From positions 1-32,142 of the IMG/VR virus record IMGVR_UViG_3300036719_001326: a stretch of 32,142 nucleotides of DNA, one strand, 5' to 3'. A program made the translations under genes and the position numbers. This document shows, piece after piece, positions 5,692 to 12,640 of the stretch (position 1 is its first letter; each line of letters opens with the position of its first letter). The notes under the pieces were generated by a model. It was not told the DNA's origin. It searched no databases and was given only the letters and a program-made list of their open reading frames with translations. This DNA comes from a virus.

Positions 5692-5720
5692 AAAATAATT
5701 TTTCACTTTTTTCTTGCCAA
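5692..5720 (-). promoter_or_regulatory. Leftward early promoter (sigma70-like)
   Basis: On the minus strand TTGGCA (5 of 6 to the -35 consensus) is followed by a 17-nt A-rich spacer and TATTTT (4 of 6 to -10). Transcription would start near 5685 and give a leader of about 90 nt for the first early gene. The -35 box overlaps the inverted repeat CTTGC-n7-GCAAG, a possible operator. Confidence 0.6.
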
Positions 5721-5848
5721 GCTAGCAAGCCTTACAACCACAAGGCATTCCCGCGATTCAACGCCAGGGAAATAATCGGAAAAAACTTTGCGGCGAGCGT
5801 CAACTTTCGGCGACGATCAGCAGGAAAGCAAAGCGAAGGATTGCCAGG

Positions 5849-5860
5849 TGGTACGTACCA
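5849..5860. repeat. Palindrome TGGTACGTACCA
   Basis: A perfect 12-bp palindrome. Its GTACGTAC core recurs at 6137-6144, and CGTACG lies inside the iteron array at 6248-6253. These could be binding sites for a dimeric protein. Confidence 0.5.
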
Positions 5861-5905
5861 AGAGCAAAACCCAAGCGGAAAGAACAAGAAGGGAAGGGAA
5901 GGAAT

Positions 5906-5952
5906 GAAGGGGAAAGGAAGAGAAGGGAAAGGAAGGGAAGGGAAAGGAAGGA
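5906..5952 (+). repeat. 47-nt uninterrupted purine tract
   Basis: An unbroken run of G and A built from imperfect GGGAAAGGAAG units. The purine bias extends leftward to about 5876 with only a C and a T interrupting. Such tracts can form triplex DNA or act as origin-associated elements. The frame translated across it is low-complexity Lys/Gly/Glu/Arg and is not considered a gene. Confidence 0.75.
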
Positions 5953-6176
5953 TTCAATGTTTCAAGAACCTATTGCCATTCCCCATTAAATATCCACAAC
6001 AAGTCGCATCCCCTTTGCTTCGCTGGCTGGCATCGCTAACCAATTGCTCTGGTAAGAATAGGATAATCACCGCTGTCTAAAAGTGTCAAGCAAAAAATTC
6101 GCGATTTTGAAATTAGAGTTGTCACAAGTTGAGGGCGTACGTACTTGAGGCTGCGACAAGTAAGGTAAACGCTAGG

Positions 6177-6332
6177 TTCAAGCGGTCGTTTCAATCCAAA
6201 GTTGTTAACACTTATTCACAGCGCATGATTCAAACGAGAGATTCAAGCGTACGTTTCAAGCTACCGGCACAGCTACCGGCGCAGTTCCCCCGAACACTAC
6301 TCACGCGAGCACCTTTCAAGCGGTCGCTTCAA
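6177..6332 (+). repeat. TTCAA iterons with 13-bp period
   Basis: TTCAA occurs at 6177, 6190, 6229, 6242 and 6255, all on one 13-bp register, and again at 6315 and 6328, also 13 bp apart. The best pair, TTCAAGCGGTCGTTTCAATC (6177-6196) and its 19-of-20 copy at 6315-6334, spans two units each. The regular spacing resembles iteron arrays bound by initiator proteins. The two empty units of the array hold the DnaA box. Confidence 0.6.
6212..6220 (+). promoter_or_regulatory. DnaA box TTATTCACA
   Basis: This matches the consensus TTATNCACA exactly and sits between iteron units. The phage encodes a stand-alone DnaA domain-IV-like protein at 3144-3461, which could bind it. One box alone may occur by chance. 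Confidence 0.45.
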
Positions 6333-6367
6333 TCGCAAGTTAGTGCAAGTGCAAGTTAGTTGCGTTA

Positions 6368-6398
6368 GGGGGGGGAGGGGGTTGCGCGGCGGTGGGGG
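6368..6398 (+). other. G-rich run with possible G-quadruplex
   Basis: Runs of eight, five and five guanines (6368-6375, 6377-6381, 6394-6398) lie close together downstream of the iterons. A quadruplex is possible, since the eight-G run can supply two G-tracts. No function is shown. Confidence 0.4.
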
Positions 6399-6489
6399 CT
6401 GTTACATCTATTGGATCAACCACCCTTTTAAAAAATGAGCAAATGGCGAACGTGCTTGACAAGGTGTGGGAATCTGGTAAGAGTTGGGC

Positions 6490-6543
6490 ATGAGCAGTCC
6501 GATTTCATATGATTTGCATGGTGGGCTAATTGGGTGCTGCTAG
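6490..6543 (+). pseudogene. Truncated start of a paralogue of the 7283 gene
   Basis: A 17-codon frame encodes MSSPISYDLHGGLIGCC and ends at a TAG beside the stop of the converging HNH gene. The intact gene at 7283 starts MSSPVSYDLMGQGGG. The two begin with the same 11 bases and share 7 of the first 9 residues. The simplest reading is that this is the 5' remnant of a duplicated gene cut off by the HNH insertion. A chance short frame cannot be excluded. Confidence 0.5.
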
Positions 6544-7193
6544 TATCTTGCTCCTTTTTGCAAATTATCCAATGCCCACAGGGGCTGGAGATTGGTGTAA
6601 TGATTTAGCCGGAAAACATCATCGGCGGTTTTGGCTGAAGCTAATGGGATAATATGGTCTATGTGCCATTGCCCACGATTAGCCCAGTTCATGCCATCGG
6701 AGAATTTTGATTCGATATGCCTAGCTAGTTGATCCCAGTCACAACCGATAATCACACTTGCTTGTGATGTTTTTTTGTAATTTTTGTTTCTGAATGCGCG
6801 TGAGACTAGAGACCTTGTTGCCTGAGCAAGTGAGTAAAATGGATCTGAGTGCCGCCTTTCCATTCGTCTTTTGCGCACAACCTCATTGACATGTGTTTTA
6901 TTTTTTTGATAATAGTCTTTGGCGTTTTGGCGGTGCTTTTCTTTATTGTTCTCTCTCCATTGTTTGTTCGCCAGCGAACATTTTTCTGGGTTTTTCAATC
7001 TCTGCTTGCGAGCAGCTTTTTTGACAGACTCATTTTGCCTGATGGCTGAGTCAAAAGTAACCCATCTCTCTTTGCCTTGGGAATACTGCCAAAAAACCTT
7101 GCCATCGGCTCGCGTGTCCCATCTTTTATGCCTGACCAAAAAATGGTTGACATTCTCCTTGAATTCAAATACTAGTTGATTCGCTTCCTGCAT
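6540..7193 (-). CDS. HNH endonuclease, free-standing homing type
   Basis: The 217-residue protein ends in an HNH domain. WHIDHIIPLAS (residues 176-186) supplies the His-Asp-His core, and NHYTNLQPLWALDNLQKG supplies the downstream Asn region. The middle (about 55-115) is a Lys/Arg/Asn-rich helical linker with repeated KNPEK and NNKEKHRQNAKDYYQKNK-type segments, usual in phage HNH proteins. The gene lies antisense between rightward genes and beside a truncated copy of its neighbour, suggesting insertion as a selfish element. All core residues are present, so it may be active. Confidence 0.88.
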   Translation of the reverse strand: MQEANQLVFEFKENVNHFLVRHKRWDTRADGKVFWQYSQGKERWVTFDSAIRQNESVKKAARKQRLKNPEKCSLANKQWRENNKEKHRQNAKDYYQKNKTHVNEVVRKRRMERRHSDPFYSLAQATRSLVSRAFRNKNYKKTSQASVIIGCDWDQLARHIESKFSDGMNWANRGQWHIDHIIPLASAKTADDVFRLNHYTNLQPLWALDNLQKGARY

Positions 7194-7214
7194 GCTGTAA
7201 CATGTTTGAGGTTT

Positions 7215-7243
7215 CCGATCCTTCGACTAATTCGTTGGATCGG
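7215..7243 (+). terminator. Symmetric hairpin upstream of late structural genes
   Basis: CCGATCC-TT-CGA-CTAAT-TCG-TT-GGATCGG forms a 7-bp outer and 3-bp inner stem separated by a symmetric TT/TT loop, followed by GTTTATTCT. It may stop transcription arriving from the left. The T-run is weak, and the hairpin also sits in the HNH leader on the other strand, so the role is uncertain. Confidence 0.4.
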
Positions 7244-7282
7244 GTTTATTCTAATCAAAACCAACATTTAGTCAATAAAATT

Positions 7283-7543
7283 ATGAGCAGTCCAGTGAGC
7301 TACGATCTGATGGGGCAAGGTGGAGGCATTGTGCTTGAGGCTGGCGACAGTGCTACTGGTGTTTTCCGGTGGATACAGGTGTTGACTGATACTGCGTTAG
7401 CTAGTGAGAGTGGGCAAACAGCAGGGAATCTGGATTCGATTTCAAAATTAGATGACGTTGTATTGCCTGGCGGAGTTGGGATTGGTGGGCGGTTTACAAA
7501 GGTTCAGGTTACATCTGGTCTTGTAATTGCGTATTACTACTGA
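7283..7543 (+). CDS. Small virion-associated protein (86 aa), putative
   Basis: The product starts MSSPVSYDLMGQGGGIVLE and ends GGRFTKVQVTSGLVIAYYY. It is Gly/Val-rich, probably all-beta, with no cysteines. Similar short proteins sit beside tail or head genes in many phages (recalled, not searched), so a minor structural role is likely. The ATG at 7283 is preferred to an upstream start at 7202, because the leader AATCAAAACCAACATTTAG lies just before it and the paralogous remnant at 6490 starts at the same residue. Its stop overlaps the next start as TGATG. Confidence 0.65.
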   Translation: MSSPVSYDLMGQGGGIVLEAGDSATGVFRWIQVLTDTALASESGQTAGNLDSISKLDDVVLPGGVGIGGRFTKVQVTSGLVIAYYY

Positions 7544-9975
7544 TGAGTCAGTTTGCACAGAGTGGAAGTGCGATGGATGATGCACAATCCTCTGATGGGG
7601 ATGGAGGGTTTGTGGGTGTGAACCAGCGGTTGCAGTTGAATCAGTTGGAGGTGGGGGAGGTAAGGGAGAGTTTGAATGGTCGGATGGATGGGCATTGGAA
7701 GCCTCGTAAGGGGATTGTGGCACGGACGGGGACTTTGACTAGTGGTGGAAGTCCGTTGCAGTTACCGTTTTTTTTGATTGATGTGGCGAAGAGCATTACT
7801 GCTGCTAGTGTTGCGGCTGGGGTTGTCACGATAACGATTACTGGGCATGGATTGACTGGCACGGCATTGGCTCGTGTTACAGGATTGGTGGGTGATGCTG
7901 TAATGGATGGGGATGTTGTTTTGACTGTGGCTAGTGTGGATACATTGACGTATTCTGTGGTTGGGTTGACTTCGATTAGTGACCAGACAGGCACGTTGTC
8001 CACGACTCCAATCAATGATGCCGCTAACGTGAACGTGAGGGCTTCTTGTTTGTTCAGCGATCCTAACTTGGGTAATGCCGAGAGTGTCGTGTTGGCGTTG
8101 GACTCCAAGGCTATTCTGGTTGATCTGGATGACTACACCACGGCGGATATTGAATACCCTACGGGAAAAACGTTGGCGCAAGATTGCGATTTGATACAGG
8201 CGTTTGATCGTGTGTATCTGTTTCGAGATGGAGTGCAGGCATTTGAGTGGTTTCCTAACGGTCGGCAGATTGAGGCGGCTAGTCAGAGTGCTTCTACTAC
8301 CGTTACCATGCGGATTAAAGATCACGGGTTAAGCGTAGGGGATGAGATTGTTGTTAGCGGGTTAACGGGCGGGACTCCTGCTAACGGGACGTTTGCTGTT
8401 GCAACAATTACCGATAAAGACGTTTTTACTTATGTTTTCACGACTTCTCAAACGCAAACATTCGGAGTTACTGATGCTGTGCTAAAATCTGGGTTCACCT
8501 TAGTTCCAGCAGGTGTTTACACTCAGCCACAGGTGTTTGTTACAGTTGGAAACGATGGTTCGGTAACAAACGGGCTTGTGAGCCTGGATGTTACGGGAAA
8601 CACAACTATTGTAACTGGGGATACGATTGTGATTTATGAAACGGATGTTCCTGAGTTCAGCGCAATCTCTGGTAAGTCTTTCGAGGTAGCAAGTGCTACA
8701 ACCACAAACATTTCGTTTTTTGCTCCAGTAGGAGATTTAGCCAGCCTTGGCGGTGGTTTAGAGGTTGAGTTCGGCGGCAGGTTTAGCGTAGGCGGTGGAT
8801 TCATCCATCAGCCAGCCCCGCCTTGGGGAGTTTACTTTCAGCGCAGGTTGTGGGTTCCGTTTTACTACACACCTGCTGGCACGTTTAGCTCGCCAACCTA
8901 CACGGATAGGAAGATTACCGATGAGATAGCCATTTCGGATATTTTAGACAGCCATACGTTCGACCAGATTGCCAATCAGTTTCGCATTACGGGTGGGACG
9001 ACGGATTATTTGGTGGCGATGAAGGGATTCTACGATGACGGCTTAGTTGTCTTGAATCGGAATAGCTTGCATCTGATAAGCGGGACTGTTGGTAGCTTGT
9101 CTGATACCAAGGTCACGCAGTTAACTACCGAAGTTGGGTGCTTGGCAAGAAAAAGTGTCGTGATGAAGGGTAACGCTATGTTCTTCCTGTCCGATGATGG
9201 CGTTTATGCCGTCGAGTTCCTGAATGATTACAACCTCCGTGGTGCAGATGAGCCTATTTCCAAGAATATCCAGCCATACATTGACCGAATTAACAAAAAT
9301 CTGGCTTCCGAAGCGGTTGGAGTGCTGTTCAACAACCGATATTACCTTGCCGTAGCGTTGGATTCTGGCGCAGGAGCCAATGATGCTTTTGGAAACAACA
9401 CGATTTTGGTGTTCAACTTCCTGAATAAGGCTTGGGAGTCGATTGATACCTTTGGGGCTAGTGATTTTATTATCAAAAACCTGATTATCGGCAGCGCATC
9501 GGAGCGCGATAGCATTTATGCGGTGACTTCCTTAGGTGGATTGCATGAACTGGAGGCTACGGAGAGTTCTTTGGACAATTTGGTGTCGGCTGGGGCTACA
9601 ACTAGCTTCTCAATCAACTCTTCTTTGACCACTAGGGGGTATGCCTTGGGCAATCTTGACCGTAAACGGTTCACCGATGGGCAGCTTACCATGCAATGCG
9701 TTGATGGTGGGCTTGGTGAGTATGCTATTTCCTTTGCGGCTGAAGACCCTGACAACAATCAGAGTATCGGGACGACAACCACCTTCCTTGGAGGCACGGT
9801 TCTCGGGACTGGTTCCGCTCCCGAAGATGAAACGGGGAACATCCGGTTCCGTCTTGGTGGGATTCGTGGCTACGTAGGAAGCCTAACCTTGACACGGACA
9901 ATCGGTTCCCCTAAGATCACCTCTATTAAGGTCACTGGTTCCGTGACAAACAGACAAATCATTTCCCAATCGTAA
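7543..9975 (+). CDS. Tail hub/nozzle-like structural protein (810 aa)
   Basis: The N-terminal LNQLEVGEVRESLNGRMDG followed by WKPRKGI resembles the opening of podovirus tail hub/tubular B-type proteins, where the chain lists sources to be assembled into a beta-propeller. Residues of roughly 80-145 and 245-310 hold two beta modules with HGL...G-type motifs (HGLTGTALARVTGLVGD; DHGLSVGDEIVVSGL), like the FCCH-type insertion seen in phage fibres. The C-terminal half has repeated propeller-like strands (LVVLNRNSLHLISG, NAMFFLSDDGVYAVEFL, NTILVFNFLNKAWESI). It probably forms the tail hub or nozzle below the portal. It is coupled to the 86-aa gene by TGATG. Confidence 0.7.
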   Translation: MSQFAQSGSAMDDAQSSDGDGGFVGVNQRLQLNQLEVGEVRESLNGRMDGHWKPRKGIVARTGTLTSGGSPLQLPFFLIDVAKSITAASVAAGVVTITITGHGLTGTALARVTGLVGDAVMDGDVVLTVASVDTLTYSVVGLTSISDQTGTLSTTPINDAANVNVRASCLFSDPNLGNAESVVLALDSKAILVDLDDYTTADIEYPTGKTLAQDCDLIQAFDRVYLFRDGVQAFEWFPNGRQIEAASQSASTTVTMRIKDHGLSVGDEIVVSGLTGGTPANGTFAVATITDKDVFTYVFTTSQTQTFGVTDAVLKSGFTLVPAGVYTQPQVFVTVGNDGSVTNGLVSLDVTGNTTIVTGDTIVIYETDVPEFSAISGKSFEVASATTTNISFFAPVGDLASLGGGLEVEFGGRFSVGGGFIHQPAPPWGVYFQRRLWVPFYYTPAGTFSSPTYTDRKITDEIAISDILDSHTFDQIANQFRITGGTTDYLVAMKGFYDDGLVVLNRNSLHLISGTVGSLSDTKVTQLTTEVGCLARKSVVMKGNAMFFLSDDGVYAVEFLNDYNLRGADEPISKNIQPYIDRINKNLASEAVGVLFNNRYYLAVALDSGAGANDAFGNNTILVFNFLNKAWESIDTFGASDFIIKNLIIGSASERDSIYAVTSLGGLHELEATESSLDNLVSAGATTSFSINSSLTTRGYALGNLDRKRFTDGQLTMQCVDGGLGEYAISFAAEDPDNNQSIGTTTTFLGGTVLGTGSAPEDETGNIRFRLGGIRGYVGSLTLTRTIGSPKITSIKVTGSVTNRQIISQS

Positions 9976-9976
9976 T

Positions 9977-10894
9977 ATGCCTGGAGTCGTAGAAACAACC
10001 GATACTTTTGCTACTAATCAAGTGATTACCAGTACGGCGATGAACAACATCATCGACCAGACGTTGTTCACAAGTGATGCGATAGCCGCTGGGAATACAA
10101 CGCTTGCCTTGGTGGCGGGTAAGCTCAAGGTGGGAACGATTACCTCAAATGAGATGGGGGCTGGTGCTGTTACAGCCAACGCTCTTGCGTCAAATGCAGT
10201 AACTACTGCCAAGATTCTGGATGCAAACGTAACCACAGCAAAGATTCTGGATGCAAACGTAACTACCGCCAAGATTCTTGACGCTAACGTTACAACCGCA
10301 AAGATTGCAGACGCTGCCATCACTGCTCCCAAGCTGAATGGAGCGCAGACTGGCGCGGCTCCTATTTACGGGATTAGAGCATGGGTAAACTTTGATGGAA
10401 CAACGGCAGATGACATTGGCGGGACTTACTCTAGGACGCTTACAACCGTAACGGTAACTACATCTGTTGACCACGGATTGATTGTTGGACACAAAGTCTT
10501 TTTGGATTTCACATCTGGCGGAGCCGCAGATGGAGCTTTTGTTGTAACGGGGGTCACTAGTAATACTGTTTTCACTGTAACGCATGGCACGTCAGGAACA
10601 ATCTTAACTGGTAATGTTACATTAAGTCGCAGGCTTATTAGAGCATCTGGCAATGTCTCAAGCGTTAGCTTGTTAGCAACTGGAAAATATGCCGTTAATT
10701 TTACAACAGCCCTTCCAAATGCAAATTATGCACGATCTGGATTTGCCAACTTTACTGATGGCGATACCAAAGGATTTGTTGGAGGAACTGATGAAACAGC
10801 AACAACAGAACAATCTTGCGACATTAACGCTTCAAGCACAGCAACTGGTAGCGAAGGCAATTTTACAGTAGTCAACGCAATGTTTGTAGGATGA
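9977..10894 (+). CDS. Tail fibre protein with NVTTAKILDA repeats (305 aa)
   Basis: The N-terminus (about 1-60) is a short beta region. Residues 75-115 contain four tandem decapeptides of the type TTAKILDANV, a shaft-like repeat of trimeric fibres. A module at about 150-215 (SVDHGLIVGHKVFLDF) resembles two in the hub protein. The C-terminal part, NVSSVSLLATGKYAVNFT and LPNANYARSGFANF, resembles the tip domain of many podovirus fibres. The gene starts one base after the hub gene's stop, and its own stop overlaps the next ATG. Confidence 0.8.
   Translation: MPGVVETTDTFATNQVITSTAMNNIIDQTLFTSDAIAAGNTTLALVAGKLKVGTITSNEMGAGAVTANALASNAVTTAKILDANVTTAKILDANVTTAKILDANVTTAKIADAAITAPKLNGAQTGAAPIYGIRAWVNFDGTTADDIGGTYSRTLTTVTVTTSVDHGLIVGHKVFLDFTSGGAADGAFVVTGVTSNTVFTVTHGTSGTILTGNVTLSRRLIRASGNVSSVSLLATGKYAVNFTTALPNANYARSGFANFTDGDTKGFVGGTDETATTEQSCDINASSTATGSEGNFTVVNAMFVG
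10201..10320 (+). repeat. Four tandem 30-bp repeats in the fibre shaft
   Basis: Four in-frame 30-bp units encode TTAKILDANV-like decapeptides. The first two share the stretch AAGATTCTGGATGCAAACGT exactly; units three and four diverge at synonymous positions. Unit number could change by recombination and alter fibre length. Confidence 0.8.
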
Positions 10895-11223
10895 CCTCCC
10901 ACCTAGCAACTGCCCTTACCCTTTATGAATCAAACAACATTGACCTGCAAAGCCTTATCGGTTGGCATTTGTCTTATGGCGTTGTTCTTTCAACTCCCAA
11001 GGTTTTTGCGTTGTGCTTCCACTCACACAGTAGCGAGCCTGACAAAGCAGTTGCTTTCGAGCATTCGGACACGCTTCACTTCACCATGTGTTGCGGCGAT
11101 ATGCTTAGTGGACTACGCCCTTTCAAAGATGATTACAAATACCTTTCTTTTCGCCGTGACTTCAAAGGGTCGGAACGGACTCGCTTGTTAAGCATGGAAA
11201 AATTTTACTCAAAACTACGATAA
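10891..11223 (+). CDS. Hypothetical protein downstream of the fibre (110 aa)
   Basis: The product is a soluble 110-residue protein with His/Cys-rich patches (ALCFHSHSSEPDKAV, HFTMCCGDMLSGL). It is seen here immediately after the fibre, with an ATGA overlap. No domain is recognised. Such genes often encode fibre chaperones or minor tail parts, but the Cys/His content could also suggest metal binding. An overlapping frame from 10925 is a shadow. Confidence 0.55.
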   Translation: MTSHLATALTLYESNNIDLQSLIGWHLSYGVVLSTPKVFALCFHSHSSEPDKAVAFEHSDTLHFTMCCGDMLSGLRPFKDDYKYLSFRRDFKGSERTRLLSMEKFYSKLR

Positions 11224-11227
11224 AATC

Positions 11228-12130
11228 ATGGGCAGCCTATTTAGCAAACCAAAAACAGTCAAAGCTCCAAAGATGGACATTGGCAAAGATATTCAGAGAT
11301 ACGTTTCTGGTATGTCTGGCGCATTGCCTCAGATATTATCGCAGGAGCAACAATTCCGTCCTCAGTTCCAAGGTCTGAATCTCGGTGATATTCAATCGTT
11401 CCTTAGCGGTTCCGGTGGACAACAAGGAATCTTTGGTCTTAGCAACCAAGCCGCGCAACAAGCTGGTATGGGGCTTGGTGAGGCAAGGGGAGCGGAACTC
11501 GGTCAGATGACCGGACAAGCAGGTCTTACCCGTGGATTGATGCAAGCGTTGTCGCCGGAACAGGCTGGCGTGGTGCAAGGCTTCGATACAGAGGCACAAA
11601 GGGCATTAGCGGCATCCCAAAGAATCAGCCCAGAAGAACAGCGCGGATACCAACAGACAGCGCGTGAAGCTGCTTCTGCGGCTGGCAGGATTGGTGGAAA
11701 CGCCGCTATTGCCTCCGAGGTGATGGGGCGTGAGGATGTATTCGCTCGTAAACGTGCCGAGGCAGCACAAGCAGGACAGAACGCCTACAATGTGGCAGAG
11801 AGGTTCTACACCCAGCCAGGGCTAAACCTTCTTGGTTCTACTCCATTGTCGTATCAGCAAGGGCAGCAGTTCATCAACACGGGACTTGGAGCAATTGGAT
11901 CGGGAACACCTCAGTTGTTTGATACTTCCGTGGGGCTTAACCTTGGTGCGGCACAACGCGCTAACCAACTTGCGGCGGCACAAGCCAACGCACAGGCACA
12001 GGCTTCTCGTAGTGCGGGGTTCATGGGTGCGCTTGGGAGCATCGGCGGTGCGCTTTTGACTGCCCCGATGACTGGCGGGGCTTCCCTTGGCGGTCTTGCT
12101 CTTGGTAAGGCTGGATCATTATTCAAGTAA
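11228..12130 (+). CDS. Putative internal virion (DNA-ejection) protein, Gln/Ala/Gly-rich (300 aa)
   Basis: Starts MGSLFSKPKTVKAPKMDIG. The body is rich in Gln, Ala and Gly (QAAQQAGMGLGEARGAELG) with long helices, and it ends in a hydrophobic Gly-rich segment (FMGALGSIGGALLTAPMTGG, then ASLGGLALGKAGSLF). This composition is typical of podovirus ejection proteins that leave the virion and form a channel across the cell envelope. It opens a run of four such genes leading to the terminase. There is no Shine-Dalgarno box; the leader is GATAAAATC. Confidence 0.6.
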   Translation: MGSLFSKPKTVKAPKMDIGKDIQRYVSGMSGALPQILSQEQQFRPQFQGLNLGDIQSFLSGSGGQQGIFGLSNQAAQQAGMGLGEARGAELGQMTGQAGLTRGLMQALSPEQAGVVQGFDTEAQRALAASQRISPEEQRGYQQTAREAASAAGRIGGNAAIASEVMGREDVFARKRAEAAQAGQNAYNVAERFYTQPGLNLLGSTPLSYQQGQQFINTGLGAIGSGTPQLFDTSVGLNLGAAQRANQLAAAQANAQAQASRSAGFMGALGSIGGALLTAPMTGGASLGGLALGKAGSLFK

Positions 12131-12141
12131 AAATCAACAAT

Positions 12142-12621
12142 ATGGCGACTTACGGAAGAGGACAGATGCTAGGTTCGGGGATCAACCCTGAGTCATTCAA
12201 GCTGGATTACAGCGGGATGGCTAATGCTGCTGCTACGCAAGCACAGGGGGTTGCAGACCTTGGGCAAAGCATAGGCAATACGATCTCGATGGTGGGTGAG
12301 GAATACAAGGAGAGGAAAAAAGAACAAGCGGAACAAAACAAACAGATCAAGTTAGCTGAGAATGTAGGAAAGCTGATTGTTCAAACCATGCCGGAATACG
12401 CCGACATGATTAACCCAAGCCTTCTTGCCATTAGCGATCAGAACATTCCGCTTGCTGACAGGGTTGTTGAAGCACTCAACATTACCGAAGGATTTAAGAC
12501 TAGGCTTGACCTTGAGGGTCTAAAAAGAGAACGTGAAATGGATGCAATGAGAATGCAGAAGATGCGTATGTCAATGCAACCTAGTTCTGATACCGTTGAG
12601 GAGACGCAAATTGTATGGTAA
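12142..12621 (+). CDS. Putative internal virion protein, coiled coil (159 aa)
   Basis: The first 60 residues are Ala/Gly-rich (MATYGRGQMLGSGINPES...). Residues about 50-75 are a charged coiled coil (EEYKERKKEQAEQNKQIKL), and the tail is Met-rich. No domain is recognised. Position between two ejection-like genes suggests it belongs to the same internal core. The ATG follows the stop of its neighbour by 11 nt, and the leader AAAATCAACAAT has no Shine-Dalgarno box. Confidence 0.55.
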   Translation: MATYGRGQMLGSGINPESFKLDYSGMANAAATQAQGVADLGQSIGNTISMVGEEYKERKKEQAEQNKQIKLAENVGKLIVQTMPEYADMINPSLLAISDQNIPLADRVVEALNITEGFKTRLDLEGLKREREMDAMRMQKMRMSMQPSSDTVEETQIVW

Positions 12622-12640
12622 ATTTATTCAATAAATTCAA

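Larger units (their letters stand above)
5596..6489. other. Intergenic control region, candidate replication origin
   Basis: About 0.9 kb without a convincing gene separates the leftward early and rightward late genes. It contains the leftward promoter, a GTACGTAC palindrome, a pure purine tract, TTCAA repeats on a 13-bp period, a DnaA box, the 12-bp-spaced repeat AGCTACCGGC (6259 and 6271) and a G-rich run. A second, 8-of-9 DnaA-box-like site (ATATCCACA) lies at 5990-5998. Rightward frames of 79 and 76 codons exist but have repetitive or unnatural composition. Origin function is inferred from the density of repeats. Confidence 0.55.

Noticed and set aside
5841-6080. Rightward 79-codon frame across the purine tract
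   Set aside because: Its N-terminal half is Lys/Gly/Arg/Glu repetition imposed by the purine tract, and it has no start signal or homologous look.
6129-6359. Rightward 76-codon frame in the iteron region
   Set aside because: It only covers repeats, has unnatural composition and no start signal.
6456-6483. Rightward promoter TTGACA-N16-TAAGAG before the truncated gene
   Set aside because: The -35 is perfect but the -10 matches at only three positions and would start transcription at the ATG itself; too weak to list.
7762-8325. Leftward 187-codon frame opposite the tail hub gene
   Set aside because: It is antisense to a well-supported gene and has composition expected of a shadow.
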